Below, one piece after another: positions 7,175 to 15,233 of a stretch of 53,084 nt of DNA. Every line of letters begins with the position of its first letter. Position 1 is the stretch's first letter. Position numbers and translations under genes: made by a program. The notes beneath the pieces are model-generated. The model was not told the DNA's origin. It saw only the letters and a list, made by a program, of their open reading frames with translations, and made no database searches. Origin of the DNA: Deltaproteobacteria bacterium (lineage in GTDB: Bacteria; Desulfobacterota; Desulfobacteria; Desulfobacterales; Desulfosalsimonadaceae); contig JAADHK010000132.1 of NCBI GenBank assembly GCA_013151835.1, positions 1 to 53,084 of the forward strand. The letters run 5' to 3'.

Positions 7175-7822
7175 CTATCTCAGCATGGGGCGTTTTCGCC
7201 TGGAAGACAACCCCATGAGAATACCCACTAAAAGAACGCCTGCGCCGGCCAAAAACCACTTGATGCCGGTGGATATCCACCGGCTCCGGACTTCCCGCTC
7301 AAGGACGGCGATCCTGCGGCTTTGCTTCTCAATCGTTGCCGAGCACTTATCGTATCCGGCCTTAAGCTCTAAAAACCCCTTAGATTCTTCCCGCAGGTCC
7401 GAAAGCTCGGTTGCCGTCTTTTCCAGGCGCGCCGATGTATCCGCAAGCTTTTGTTCAAGCCCCTTTTTTTCGTTGACCAGGCCGGCATTTTCGGCCAGGA
7501 GCGCATCCTGTTTTGCCGAAAGTTCATCCAGGCGGTCCCTGGTCTGCTGCGCCGCCCGGCTCGCCGGCTCCGTTTTGGTCAGGTAACGGGCAACAACCCA
7601 GCCTGTGGCGCCGTCTTTGGCCCGAACCCTTGCCCATCCTTTTTTGGACTCCAGCACCTCCACCCCGTTTCCGGACGATAAGGTGCGTATGACCTTAAAA
7701 TCACGCCCGGGCCCCAGGCGCATGGTGATTTCCATAATATCGTTTACAAAGGCGCTGTCCGCCTTGACCGTTGCAGGAACCAGCATAAAGATTATTACCG
7801 CCATGGAAAGTATGTATTTCAC
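7175..7822 (-). CDS. SH3-domain/coiled-coil membrane protein (TIGR04211/YgiM-like)
   Basis: 215 residues: signal peptide (MKYILSMAVIIFMLVPATVKA), a bacterial SH3 domain at about 25-85 (ITMRLGPGRDFKVIRTL, then GWARVRAKDGATGWVVARYL), a coiled coil at about 95-175 rich in Leu, Glu and Lys, and a C-terminal transmembrane helix (GIKWFLAGAGVLLVGILMGL) with a basic tail. This order is the TIGR04211/YgiM architecture, envelope proteins of uncertain role exposed to the periplasm. The ATG overlaps the stop of the CooC-like gene by 4 bp, so the two are translationally coupled although no functional tie is known. Confidence 0.8.
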   Translation of the reverse strand: MKYILSMAVIIFMLVPATVKADSAFVNDIMEITMRLGPGRDFKVIRTLSSGNGVEVLESKKGWARVRAKDGATGWVVARYLTKTEPASRAAQQTRDRLDELSAKQDALLAENAGLVNEKKGLEQKLADTSARLEKTATELSDLREESKGFLELKAGYDKCSATIEKQSRRIAVLEREVRSRWISTGIKWFLAGAGVLLVGILMGLSSRRKRPMLR

Positions 7823-8595
7823 AGGAGTGTCTCCACTGACCGACCCGCAAACCGGGCGATAATCTCTTTTGCGATTTCATCCATCCCGGTGTCGGGATAT
7901 TCCAGGGGCCGCCCTTCAAGGCTTGCCAGAAACAGGGAATTTGATTTAGGAATCACCCCGAGAAGCCGCGCCGGATCTATCCGGGAGCGCATGATTGCTT
8001 CTATTTCAGGCTCCGCCTTGTTTAATATGAAAAAAACATCACGATGCGCTGCCGCACCCATTTCAATTATTTTTTCAGCCAGGAGAAACGATTCGGCCGT
8101 TGGGTCGACCACACCGATCAGAAGATCGCATTGTCCGTCCACGCCCCGGCCGAAATGCTCTACTCCTGCCTCGGCATCCACGATCACGATCTCGTTTTCA
8201 CCTGTTTCAAGGCTCGAAAGGAAACGTTTCGACAATACCCCCATGGGACAGGCGCACCCCTCCCCGAAATTATGAATCTTGCCCACCGCAGTCATCAGAA
8301 TACCTCCCGCATCCACACGGCATTTTTCCGGAATGCCATCCATGCGGCGTTTTCCGCCGAATGCCGCGTCAGGCGCAAGCCCCTGGTTCAACTGTTGCTT
8401 GAAGCCTTTTTTACCGCCCAGGCTGTCCATGAGATTTTCCGGGGCATCGACCCCCAGAAGATGGGGAACCCCGAAATTGGATTCATCCGCGTCCACCAGA
8501 AGCACCCGGTATCCAAGACCGTTAAAGGCCCGGGCCAGGAGCACGGAAACCGTGCTCTTGCCGGACCCGCCTTTTCCGCAAATCAGTATTTTCAT
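7819..8595 (-). CDS. cooC: CooC-like nickel-insertion ATPase for CO dehydrogenase
   Basis: 258 residues. A deviant Walker A, GKGGSGKSTVSVLL at residues 7-20 with the signature Lys, and VLLVDADESNFGVPHLLG place it in the MinD/CooC branch of SIMIBI ATPases. EIVIVDAEAGVEHFGRG is the Walker B/switch region. GCACPMG at about 114-120 gives the C-x-C pair by which CooC dimers bind nickel. CooC hydrolyses ATP while loading nickel into the C-cluster of CODH. The CODH gene (22810-24831) is in the same window but 14 kb away. This separation is unusual, and another MinD-like target (for example AcsF-type loading of acetyl-CoA synthase) cannot be excluded. Confidence 0.85.
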   Translation of the reverse strand: MKILICGKGGSGKSTVSVLLARAFNGLGYRVLLVDADESNFGVPHLLGVDAPENLMDSLGGKKGFKQQLNQGLAPDAAFGGKRRMDGIPEKCRVDAGGILMTAVGKIHNFGEGCACPMGVLSKRFLSSLETGENEIVIVDAEAGVEHFGRGVDGQCDLLIGVVDPTAESFLLAEKIIEMGAAAHRDVFFILNKAEPEIEAIMRSRIDPARLLGVIPKSNSLFLASLEGRPLEYPDTGMDEIAKEIIARFAGRSVETLL

Positions 8596-8627
8596 TTTTT
8601 CCTCTTTTAATATGAAATTAAATAGTT

Positions 8628-8687
8628 GTCGGATTACGCGCAGCTTACCGACCTACGATTCAACATATGGTGCAATCCGGTAAGCCA
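8628..8687. repeat. Partial REP element of the RAYT family at 47-48 kb
   Basis: GTCGGATTACGCGCAGCTTA with CCGACCTACG, later GCAATCCGG and TAAGCC. This is a diverged half of the REP pairs at 47385-47468 and 48082-48166, placed between cooC and tonB. It shows that the REP family has spread beyond its transposase. Confidence 0.75.
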
Positions 8688-8693
8688 TGTTCT

Positions 8694-9422
8694 TTACCGA
8701 TTCGTAATCTCAAATTTTATAGGCACATTCACAATAAGCCCTTTTTCCGGCAATCCCTTTGGCAATGGAGGAAACGGGGATGCCGAAATTACAGCGTCCA
8801 GGGCGGCATTGTCAAGAGATGCAACCCGTGAACCGGAAACTATCTTTATATCTTCGGCCCGGCCGTCGGCGCGAATGAAAAAACGGACGAAAACCCGCCC
8901 CTCCAGATGCCGCATCCTCGCGCTCACAGGATATTGCCGCATTTTTGCTATCTTTTGCCGGACACCTGCCAGGTAAGTATTTTTCAAATCAGCCGCGCCA
9001 CCGGATATATCGGACGCATTGGAAACCTTTTCGGCCGATGCTTTGTGCCCGGCTGCGGACTTTGCCGCCCCGCCCTTCCATTTCACCACCTGCGCTTGCG
9101 GGGGGAATGCCCCGGGTGCGGCCGGAATACGCTGCTCCCGGTCTTGAGGCATATCCGGATCGGTTTCAGGCGGGACATGCTTTTGCACAACTTTTTCCTT
9201 AACTGCGGGATCATCCGATGCCAAAGGGGCCGGAGGGCGCGGTACGGCCACGGAGTCACCCGACAAGCCGGGAGCCAGCACGACCGTTACCGCACCTGTC
9301 CCGCGCGGATGAAAATCGTCCGCAAACCGCCATAAAATCAAAGCATGGATCGCGACAGACAAACAAATCAGGCTCGCAAGCATCCAGTTCAGCCCGCGAC
9401 CCCGTGTAACCCGGATACCCAT
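8694..9422 (-). CDS. tonB: TonB-like energy transducer
   Basis: 242 residues: a short cytosolic start, one transmembrane helix (LASLICLSVAIHALILW, about 15-32), a Pro/Ala-rich periplasmic linker with repeated PP and PPETDPD, and a C-terminal TonB domain from about 150 (YPVSARMRHLEGRVFVRFFI, then ADGRAEDIKIVSGS, SLDNAALDAVISASPFPPLP). The YP-x-x-A and GxVxVxF pattern is typical. TonB links the ExbBD proton motor to outer-membrane receptors. It begins 1 bp after the exbD stop and is the last gene of a six-gene coupled operon. There is no TonB-dependent receptor in the window, so the substrate is unknown. Confidence 0.85.
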   Translation of the reverse strand: MGIRVTRGRGLNWMLASLICLSVAIHALILWRFADDFHPRGTGAVTVVLAPGLSGDSVAVPRPPAPLASDDPAVKEKVVQKHVPPETDPDMPQDREQRIPAAPGAFPPQAQVVKWKGGAAKSAAGHKASAEKVSNASDISGGAADLKNTYLAGVRQKIAKMRQYPVSARMRHLEGRVFVRFFIRADGRAEDIKIVSGSRVASLDNAALDAVISASPFPPLPKGLPEKGLIVNVPIKFEITNR

Positions 9423-9423
9423 T

Positions 9424-9846
9424 CTATGGCCCCGCCGGTCCCGCGCGCTTTTCAGTGGCTAAAAAGAGCCTGGACGCACCGGCTGCCCTTGCAATATCCA
9501 TCACGTTCACCGCATCCTGCAGGGCAACGGTTCTGTCCGCACGGATAACCACGACCCGGTCCGGATCGGATGCGATCATGGTTTTCAATTTTGGAAAAAG
9601 TTCGTTGAAATCAACGGCGAGTTCCCCGATAAAAGTCCGGCCCGACGAATCGACAAACACGGTGATCTCCCTTTCGGTCTGGGGGACAGCGCCAGATGCG
9701 CTCGGAAGATGGACGTCGATTCCTGATTCAGACATGAAATTGGTGGTCAAAAGAAAATAAATCAAAAGCATGAACACAATGTCAATCAGCGAAGTTAAAG
9801 GCGCCTGGATGGCATATACCGGCCGTTTTTTACGCCTGATCAGCAT
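9424..9846 (-). CDS. exbD: Biopolymer transport protein ExbD
   Basis: 140 residues from the ATG at 9846; the frame stays open upstream, but MLIRRKKRPVYAIQAPLTSL is the natural ExbD start and its ATG overlaps the exbB stop (TAATG). One transmembrane helix, SLIDIVFMLLIYFLLTTNF, carries the essential Asp of the proton path. A periplasmic domain ends in VVIRADRTVALQDAVNVMDI, the usual ExbD/TolR closing motif. It works with ExbB to convert proton motive force into TonB motion. Confidence 0.93.
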   Translation of the reverse strand: MLIRRKKRPVYAIQAPLTSLIDIVFMLLIYFLLTTNFMSESGIDVHLPSASGAVPQTEREITVFVDSSGRTFIGELAVDFNELFPKLKTMIASDPDRVVVIRADRTVALQDAVNVMDIARAAGASRLFLATEKRAGPAGP

Positions 9847-10475
9847 TATTTCCGCTCCTGCTTGTCCTTGTTCCGGGTGGCGACGGCCGTTAAAAAGACC
9901 ACCGCGCCATGGGTAAGCCGGGCCTCGTACCTGTCCACCCTGGCCAGAAGATAGCTGTGAGCGAGCATCACCGGCAAGGCGACACTCAGGCCGAGCGCGG
10001 TCGTAATCATGGCCTCCCATATCCCCCCGGCAAGGACTGCGGAATTGACCCTGCCGCCCATATCCTGGATCACCATGAATGCCTTTATCATCCCCATGAC
10101 CGTTCCCAGCAGCCCGAGAAGAGGAGCGATATTGCCGATAGTGGCAAGAGCTTGGATATACTGGGAAAGCCCCCTGACCTCCTGATCTGTGGCATGGACG
10201 AGAACGGTTTCGAGGATCTCCCGGTCATGGCCCTTAAAGGCAATGGCGCTTTTAAGAACCCGGCCCATGGGTGAACGGCTTTGTTCGGCTATTTTTTCGG
10301 CCACGCCGTCTTCACCGGATTCAAGCGCGGCCACGACCTTTTCGGCAAGGCCCGCGCCCCGGCTTTTCATGAGCGAAAACCGTATGACCCGCTCTAAAAA
10401 AATAGCCAGGGCCAGAACGGAACAGGCAAGGATAGGTATCACCAGTATCCCGCCTTTTAATATAAATGCTATCAT
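9846..10475 (-). CDS. exbB: MotA/TolQ/ExbB proton channel protein
   Basis: 209 residues with three membrane spans: ILVIPILACSVLALAIFLER near the start, ATIGNIAPLLGLLGTVMGMI at about 118-137 and AMITTALGLSVALPVMLAHS near 165. LLGLLGTVMGMI and EAMITTALGLSVALP are the TolQ/ExbB signature. It forms the pentameric proton channel that houses ExbD. The start ATG overlaps the preceding repeat-protein stop by 4 bp and its stop overlaps exbD by 1 bp, so the three are translated together. Confidence 0.93.
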   Translation of the reverse strand: MIAFILKGGILVIPILACSVLALAIFLERVIRFSLMKSRGAGLAEKVVAALESGEDGVAEKIAEQSRSPMGRVLKSAIAFKGHDREILETVLVHATDQEVRGLSQYIQALATIGNIAPLLGLLGTVMGMIKAFMVIQDMGGRVNSAVLAGGIWEAMITTALGLSVALPVMLAHSYLLARVDRYEARLTHGAVVFLTAVATRNKDKQERK

Positions 10476-11746
10476 TTTCTATTTTCCTCACCGGTCCGCC
10501 CGGAATTACCGGCCCCGCCCGGAACCGGCTCTTCAATATCAGGAATCCCGTCGTGATTAAGATCTTTTTTCCGGCCCGTGATTTTTCCCGAATCCGAATA
10601 CGTCTCCCAGATATCGGGATGTCCGTCATGGTTGGTATCCATGCGGGCCTGTTTCAGACGGCCATGATCATAGATATACCATATATCGGTTTTGCCGTCG
10701 CCGTCACTGTCGATTTCAGCACCGGCAGGTTTACCCTCTTTGTCATAGGTCCATGCGGTCTCCATGCGACCGTCATGGTCATCGTCCGTGACAGCTGATT
10801 CCAATCTTCCCGCAGCATCATATTGCCGGATTATTTCAGGATGCCCATCACTGTCAGCATCAATGGTCTCGGAAACAATACGACCGTCTTTATATATGCT
10901 TTTTTTCTCCGCACGGCCGTCTTTGTCTTTATCAATCAAAATCGTAAATGTTTTTTTCGATATGGTTCCAGTGGTTTCAAACCGGCCGTCAAAATTGTCG
11001 TCCGATTTCCACCCCAGCGCCCGGCCGTGACCATAGTCACGTATGAAATCAATATGGCCGTCGTGGTTCCTGTCCCGCTTTTCAGTTTTTTTCCGCCCTT
11101 TGTCATAGGTGACTATAAGATCAAAATTCCCATCGTGGTTCGTGTCTGTCCGGGTGAGGCTGATCTTTCCGTCCAAGGCATATTCAGTCTCGATGTCGGG
11201 CATTCCATCCCCGTTTTCATCTGTTTTTTTTAAATCCGCAAGGCCCGGGGCCGTGTATTTGATCCAGGTGTCGATCCGGCCGTCACCATCGGTATCCGCA
11301 GTGGAAGCCACCACCTTTCCCCCCTTGCAGGAATACAGGGTATCGAACCTGCCGTCACCGGTCGTGTCTTTTGATATTGAAACCATGCGACCCGTTGAAT
11401 CATAAAAATAAACCGCAACCGCATCCCCGTGGCCCCCGAGTTCTTCATGCCGGATACGCAGACCTTTTTCAAATATATCCCGGGTGTCCGGTTTCCCGTC
11501 GCCGTCCGTATCGCGCTCGATACTTACGATCCCGCCATTTTCATAATACTGGAAGGTATCCATCCGGCCGTCACCCGTGGTATCGGCATATAACCGCACC
11601 ATGTTTCCGTCAGCATCGAAAAAACCGATTTGATCGGTTTTGCCGTCATGATCGGAATCCGTCTCCACCCGGTGAAGGTTTGCAGCCGTCACTGACACGG
11701 CAAGTAAAGAAAAAAACAGCATTAAAAAAAATATTCTATGTTTCAT
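10472..11746 (-). CDS. Secreted protein of about 16 Asp-rich (calcium-type) repeats
   Basis: 424 residues: a signal peptide (MKHRIFFLMLFFSLLAVSVTA), then about sixteen tandem units of roughly 24 residues, each beginning D-x-[DN]-x-D-G-x-x-[DE] (for example DTDGDGKPDT, DTNHDGHPDI, DADSDGHPEI) followed by a Y/F strand and a G-[RK] turn. One unit (LGGHGDAVAV) has lost most acidic ligands. These motifs resemble dockerin/thrombospondin-type calcium loops combined with YD/MORN-like strand pairs. A calcium-stabilised extended rod in the periplasm or cell surface is likely. The C-terminus is polar and Gly-rich. It is coupled by 4-bp overlaps to exbB and to the 64-residue gene, so it is probably a dedicated partner of this TonB-ExbBD set. 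The enzymatic role, if any, is unknown. Confidence 0.75.
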   Translation of the reverse strand: MKHRIFFLMLFFSLLAVSVTAANLHRVETDSDHDGKTDQIGFFDADGNMVRLYADTTGDGRMDTFQYYENGGIVSIERDTDGDGKPDTRDIFEKGLRIRHEELGGHGDAVAVYFYDSTGRMVSISKDTTGDGRFDTLYSCKGGKVVASTADTDGDGRIDTWIKYTAPGLADLKKTDENGDGMPDIETEYALDGKISLTRTDTNHDGNFDLIVTYDKGRKKTEKRDRNHDGHIDFIRDYGHGRALGWKSDDNFDGRFETTGTISKKTFTILIDKDKDGRAEKKSIYKDGRIVSETIDADSDGHPEIIRQYDAAGRLESAVTDDDHDGRMETAWTYDKEGKPAGAEIDSDGDGKTDIWYIYDHGRLKQARMDTNHDGHPDIWETYSDSGKITGRKKDLNHDGIPDIEEPVPGGAGNSGRTGEENRK

Positions 11747-11937
11747 GCGTTAGCCCCGGCCTTGTCCAGCTCGGCAAGCCGCTTTACCAGTTCATCGCGC
11801 AAGGATTCCAGTTCGTCCATAACCGCGATGTGCACGGGCTTCACCGAATGGGGCGGAATCCGCTTCTCCTGTTCGTCAATTTTTTCATCCACCGCCTTTA
11901 TGGCGGCAAGGAGTTTTTCTTTTTTTTCTTCCATCAT
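11743..11937 (-). CDS. Small coiled-coil protein of the exb operon
   Basis: 64 residues, strongly charged and helical: MMEEKKEKLLAAIKAVDEKI at the start and MDELESLRDELVKRLAELDK at the end, joined by a short Pro-containing loop (RIPPHSVKP). It has no signal peptide or membrane span, so it is cytosolic. It overlaps both neighbours by 4 bp, and this conserved spacing is the main reason to believe it is real. Function is unknown; a helical-hairpin adaptor is possible. Confidence 0.6.
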   Translation of the reverse strand: MMEEKKEKLLAAIKAVDEKIDEQEKRIPPHSVKPVHIAVMDELESLRDELVKRLAELDKAGANA

Positions 11938-13511
11938 TCACCTTTCGTGCGGACTGCGGACCGTGTCCCATTGTCTGTTGTCCATTGCTTCTCACCCTTC
12001 CAGGGCAGTCCGCACAGACCGAATGCGAATATATGGGTTGCAAGGAGCCAGCCCACACCCAGTATTATTATCCCGGAGACCGGGTACCCGCTGTACGGAG
12101 CGGAAAATTCCCTCATCATACTGGTAACCATGGCAAATCCGAGGGCCACGGGCGTGATAAACCGGATACAATACTTCCATACCTGGAGAATGACATATTT
12201 GAAAATCGCATGCTTCACTCCGGTCAGGCCCAGCCTCGATACGATATGTTGTTTAAGTTTTTCCGTCCGGTACAGCCACCCTATGATAAAGGCCTCCAGA
12301 ATCCCCACCGTGATCAGGCCGTACTGGTTTAAAAAATGGTCCACGATGTCAAGCCAGTAAAGCCCGGCCCTGGTTGTGAAAAGGAGGGAGCCGCAAAAGC
12401 CGACAATGCACAGCAGCGTGATGATCCTCTGACGGGAGATGGGAAACTTGTCCAGAATGGCGGATGTAAACGCCTCTATGATCGAAATGGAAGACGATAT
12501 CCCGGCGATGGTCAGCAAAAAGAAAAAACAGACCCCGAAAACAGCACCGAAAGGAAGCAGTGAAATCGCCTTGGGATAAACCACGAACGCGAGCCCGATA
12601 CCCGAGTCCACCACATTGGCGATGTCGGTGTGTTGTTTTAAGGCCATGTAGCCCAGGATGGCAAACACCCCTAACCCGGCGAAAATAGAGTAAAAACTGT
12701 TTGTTACTGCCACTATCAGGCTGTTTTTAAAAATATTGGCATCTTTCGGCAAATAGGAGGCATAGGCAATCATGATTCCAAATCCGAGCGAAAGGGAGAA
12801 AAAAATCTGGCCGTATGCGGATATCCATACATCCAGGTTCATGAGTTTGGAAAAGTCAGGGGTAGCATACAGCCTTATCCCCTGGCCCGCCCCTTCGAGA
12901 AACATGGACCAGATGACGATCACAAAGGTGATAACAAACAAAAGAGGCATTATTAATTTAACGGCCCTTTCGATCCCCTTTTTTATATCCTGATAGGTAA
13001 TGGCCCAGTTAATGAGCCACACAAGGGCAACGGCTCCGGCAATGCGTAAATTTAACCCGCCCAAATCCCATACGCCGGAAGACTTGTGAAGAAACGACTT
13101 AAAGAAAAAGGAGTTCGGATCACTGCCCCATTGCTGAGAAAAGGAAAATATCAGGTAATTTACACACCATCCTATGATCACGTTATAATATATGACGATC
13201 CCGAACATTACAAACGAGACCGACCACCAGCCCACCCATTCCCATTTGGGATCAATGAGATAAAACGCCCTTGGCGCGGACGAGGCTTTTTTATGACCGA
13301 GCGCGAACTCGAGCATTAGGATCGGGATGCCCGCAGTTACAAGGGCCACAATATAGGGGATGAGAAACGCCCCCCCGCCGTTCTTGTACGCGACATAGGG
13401 AAAGCGCCAGATATTGCCGAGCCCGATTGCCGACCCTATGGCCGCGAACAAAAAGCCCATCTTGCTCCCCCACTGGGGACGGCTGTTTTCTCCTCCCGTG
13501 ATTTCAGGCAC
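11934..13511 (-). CDS. Sodium:neurotransmitter-symporter family transporter
   Basis: 525 residues with about 12 hydrophobic helices. The N-terminal GFLFAAIGSAIGLGNIWRFP and NGGGAFLIPYI form the Na+ and substrate site of the NSS/SNF (LeuT) family. FFSLSLGFGIMIAYASYLP at about 235 carries the second broken helix. The bacterial members use a sodium gradient to take up amino acids or related compounds; the substrate here cannot be named. It is the first gene of a coupled operon with the repeat protein and exbB-exbD-tonB, an unusual pairing. The long C-terminus after GFGMV-type helix 12 is polar. The 24-bp palindrome at 13640-13663 lies 129 bp upstream. Confidence 0.9.
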   Translation of the reverse strand: MPEITGGENSRPQWGSKMGFLFAAIGSAIGLGNIWRFPYVAYKNGGGAFLIPYIVALVTAGIPILMLEFALGHKKASSAPRAFYLIDPKWEWVGWWSVSFVMFGIVIYYNVIIGWCVNYLIFSFSQQWGSDPNSFFFKSFLHKSSGVWDLGGLNLRIAGAVALVWLINWAITYQDIKKGIERAVKLIMPLLFVITFVIVIWSMFLEGAGQGIRLYATPDFSKLMNLDVWISAYGQIFFSLSLGFGIMIAYASYLPKDANIFKNSLIVAVTNSFYSIFAGLGVFAILGYMALKQHTDIANVVDSGIGLAFVVYPKAISLLPFGAVFGVCFFFLLTIAGISSSISIIEAFTSAILDKFPISRQRIITLLCIVGFCGSLLFTTRAGLYWLDIVDHFLNQYGLITVGILEAFIIGWLYRTEKLKQHIVSRLGLTGVKHAIFKYVILQVWKYCIRFITPVALGFAMVTSMMREFSAPYSGYPVSGIIILGVGWLLATHIFAFGLCGLPWKGEKQWTTDNGTRSAVRTKGE

Positions 13512-13807
13512 ACTTCCTCCTCAGGTTCAACAGCTTGATTTAACATGCATATTCATAAGCATTGCAAAATCAGCCACAATACTCAAATTTTTCCTATAGC
13601 ACCATTAAAACCGCCGGGCAATGGATGATTGAGGAGGGTGGATATTCGATATATCGAATATCCATGAGATGATATCTATTGTTTTATTTCCTGCCGGGTT
13701 ATGCTATCTAACGGAAAAGTAATAAGTTTAGGATAGATTTGTAAAAATCTTCATATGCAAGGTGCCCTGTCAGGAGAAAATCAGACTTTCAACTTAGAGA
13801 ATTTAAT
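13512..13807. other. Divergent intergenic region with perfect palindrome
   Basis: About 296 bp between the symporter gene (minus) and a decayed gene (plus). Nothing coding is seen. The 24-bp palindrome at 13640-13663 stands out. Around 13741-13760, AAAAATCTTCATATGCAAGG resembles the start of the foldback repeat at 45554 but is not followed by its second arm. Confidence 0.5.
13640..13663. promoter_or_regulatory. 24-bp perfect palindrome, candidate operator
   Basis: GGATATTCGATATATCGAATATCC reads the same on both strands, with core TTCGATATATCGAA. It lies between two divergent transcription units. An uninterrupted AT-rich palindrome like this is typical of a dimeric repressor operator rather than a terminator, since it would have no loop. 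It could control the symporter/exb operon or the now-decayed plus-strand gene. Confidence 0.45.
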
Positions 13808-14838
13808 ATGAATAATTTATTCTTCGAACACCCCGTCATTAACTCCCCGTATCAATATCCGGCCCGCCACTGGGAACTGGATGATCAGGGTCAGCCGACA
13901 CAAAAAATACTTGAAACCCGTCGAAGCGCAAAATTTATCACGCCGATTCCAAAGCCGAGAAAACGCAAACAAAAAGATACATACCAACAGATGCAACAAA
14001 GGGTGAAGAGTGAGGGACGAAGGGTAAAAAAAATGAAAAAAAAAGATCTGCTGGCTGAGGTCGCTTCGGGAGAAGACAGCACCCGTCAATTCAAGGCAGA
14101 CGTGCGCAACATCGATTCGCTGGCATCTGAAATTGCCGCCTTTGCCAATTCCGACGGCGGAACCATTTTTATTGGCGTGGCGGATGATGGGGCGATACTT
14201 GGGCTTCTGTCATGCGCAACCTGCACAAAGTTCAGGCCGGGCGGGGTGTCAATGCACCGGGACTGCCCGAGATTCCGGAACCGGTTTTTGAGGAACTTCT
14301 GGTCAACGCCTTGATCCATCGGGACTATCTGGTAAGCGCTCCCATCCGGATTTTCATATTTGACAACCGCATCGAGATCATAAGCCCCGGCCATTTGCCG
14401 AATAACCTGACGGTGGAACGGATTCGGGCCGGAATTTCCAATATTCGAAACCCGATTCTGGTTTCATTTGTGGCAAAGGGGCTTTTGCCTTATCACGGGC
14501 TTGGGTCCGGAATTCCGCGTGCGCTGGAAAAATGGAGCGATATTGATTTTGCAGATGATCGTGACGGCTGTCAGTTTACTGTAACGATTCACCGGAAAGC
14601 ACCAAAGTCGGATTTGCCGAAAAATTCGGGAAAAAGTTCGGGAAAAACTGAAATCCGAATTTTAAGCCTTCTTTCCGGCAATCCCAAAATGACGATTCCC
14701 GAATTGGCCCAAGAACTTGGTATCACGACCCGAGCCGTGGAAAAACAGACCGCAAATTTGCGGAAAAAAGGTGACCTGCGCCGCATCGGGCCTGCAAAGG
14801 GTGGGCATTGGGAAGTGATTGAGAAGGGTGATTCATGA
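13808..14838 (+). pseudogene. Chimeric relic: restriction-endonuclease N-terminus joined to an AlbA_2/RecG-like regulator
   Basis: Residues 1-60 of the first frame (NSPYQYPARHWELDDQGQPT, ETRRSAKFITPIPKPRKRK) look like the N-terminus of the large BPTD_3080-type/type III-like restriction subunit. After a lysine-rich joint, KKDLLAEVASGEDSTRQFKA and IAAFANSDGGTIFIGVADDG are the AlbA_2 (Schlafen-like) domain. At about 14210 the reading frame breaks and the C-terminal half continues in another frame from 14212: EPVFEELLVNALIHRDYLVS, DNRIEIISPGHLPNN and GLGSGIPRAL, the RecG-like ATPase part, ending in a winged helix (ELAQELGITTRAVEKQTANL). The middle of the AlbA_2 protein is missing. Two separate deletions are therefore visible. 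The plus orientation is unique in the window, suggesting an acquired and decaying defence or regulatory gene. Confidence 0.75.
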
Positions 14839-15233
14839 AGCTAACCAGCTCATTGCAATACTGACCACAATTATTAAAAAATAAAAACCAGCACTGTCCG
14901 GTTTATTTCTTGCTTGCTGGATGCGTTTGAACGTTTCTGCTCGAAAAAGGTCTGATTATGATCTTTAAAAAAATGGTACAAAATAAAATATTCGCACGGT
15001 CGGCGTAGCGGAAGGCTTCAGCCTTCCATATACCGATATTGCTTCCACGCAATTAAGTTAAAGGCGGCCTGAAGGCGGCCCCTACGATGGCTGTACAAGG
15101 AAAATAACAGCCTGCAAGAACCAAACCGGACACTACTGACCATAGGCAACCTATTAAAATCAAACATTAAGACATGGCGTATTATACAACTTGTCTCTAT
15201 ATCAGCCATTTTTTACCTTACGCCACCGTCAAA
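14839..15233. other. Intergenic region with short repeats, no gene
   Basis: About 395 bp without a convincing coding frame. It contains the hairpin GGAAGGCTTCAGCCTTCC (15010-15027, 8-bp arms) and, about 30 bp on, two GGCGGCC copies in AAGGCGGCCTGAAGGCGGCC. Both look like dispersed extragenic repeats. The stretch CACTGTCCGGTTT / AAACCGGACAC recurs in inverted orientation at 14894 and 15121, flanking the repeat block. Confidence 0.5.

Noticed and set aside
9847-10020. N-terminal extension of the exbD frame
   Set aside because: This part lies inside exbB in another frame and has no ExbD-like sequence; the ATG at 9846 gives a normal ExbD.
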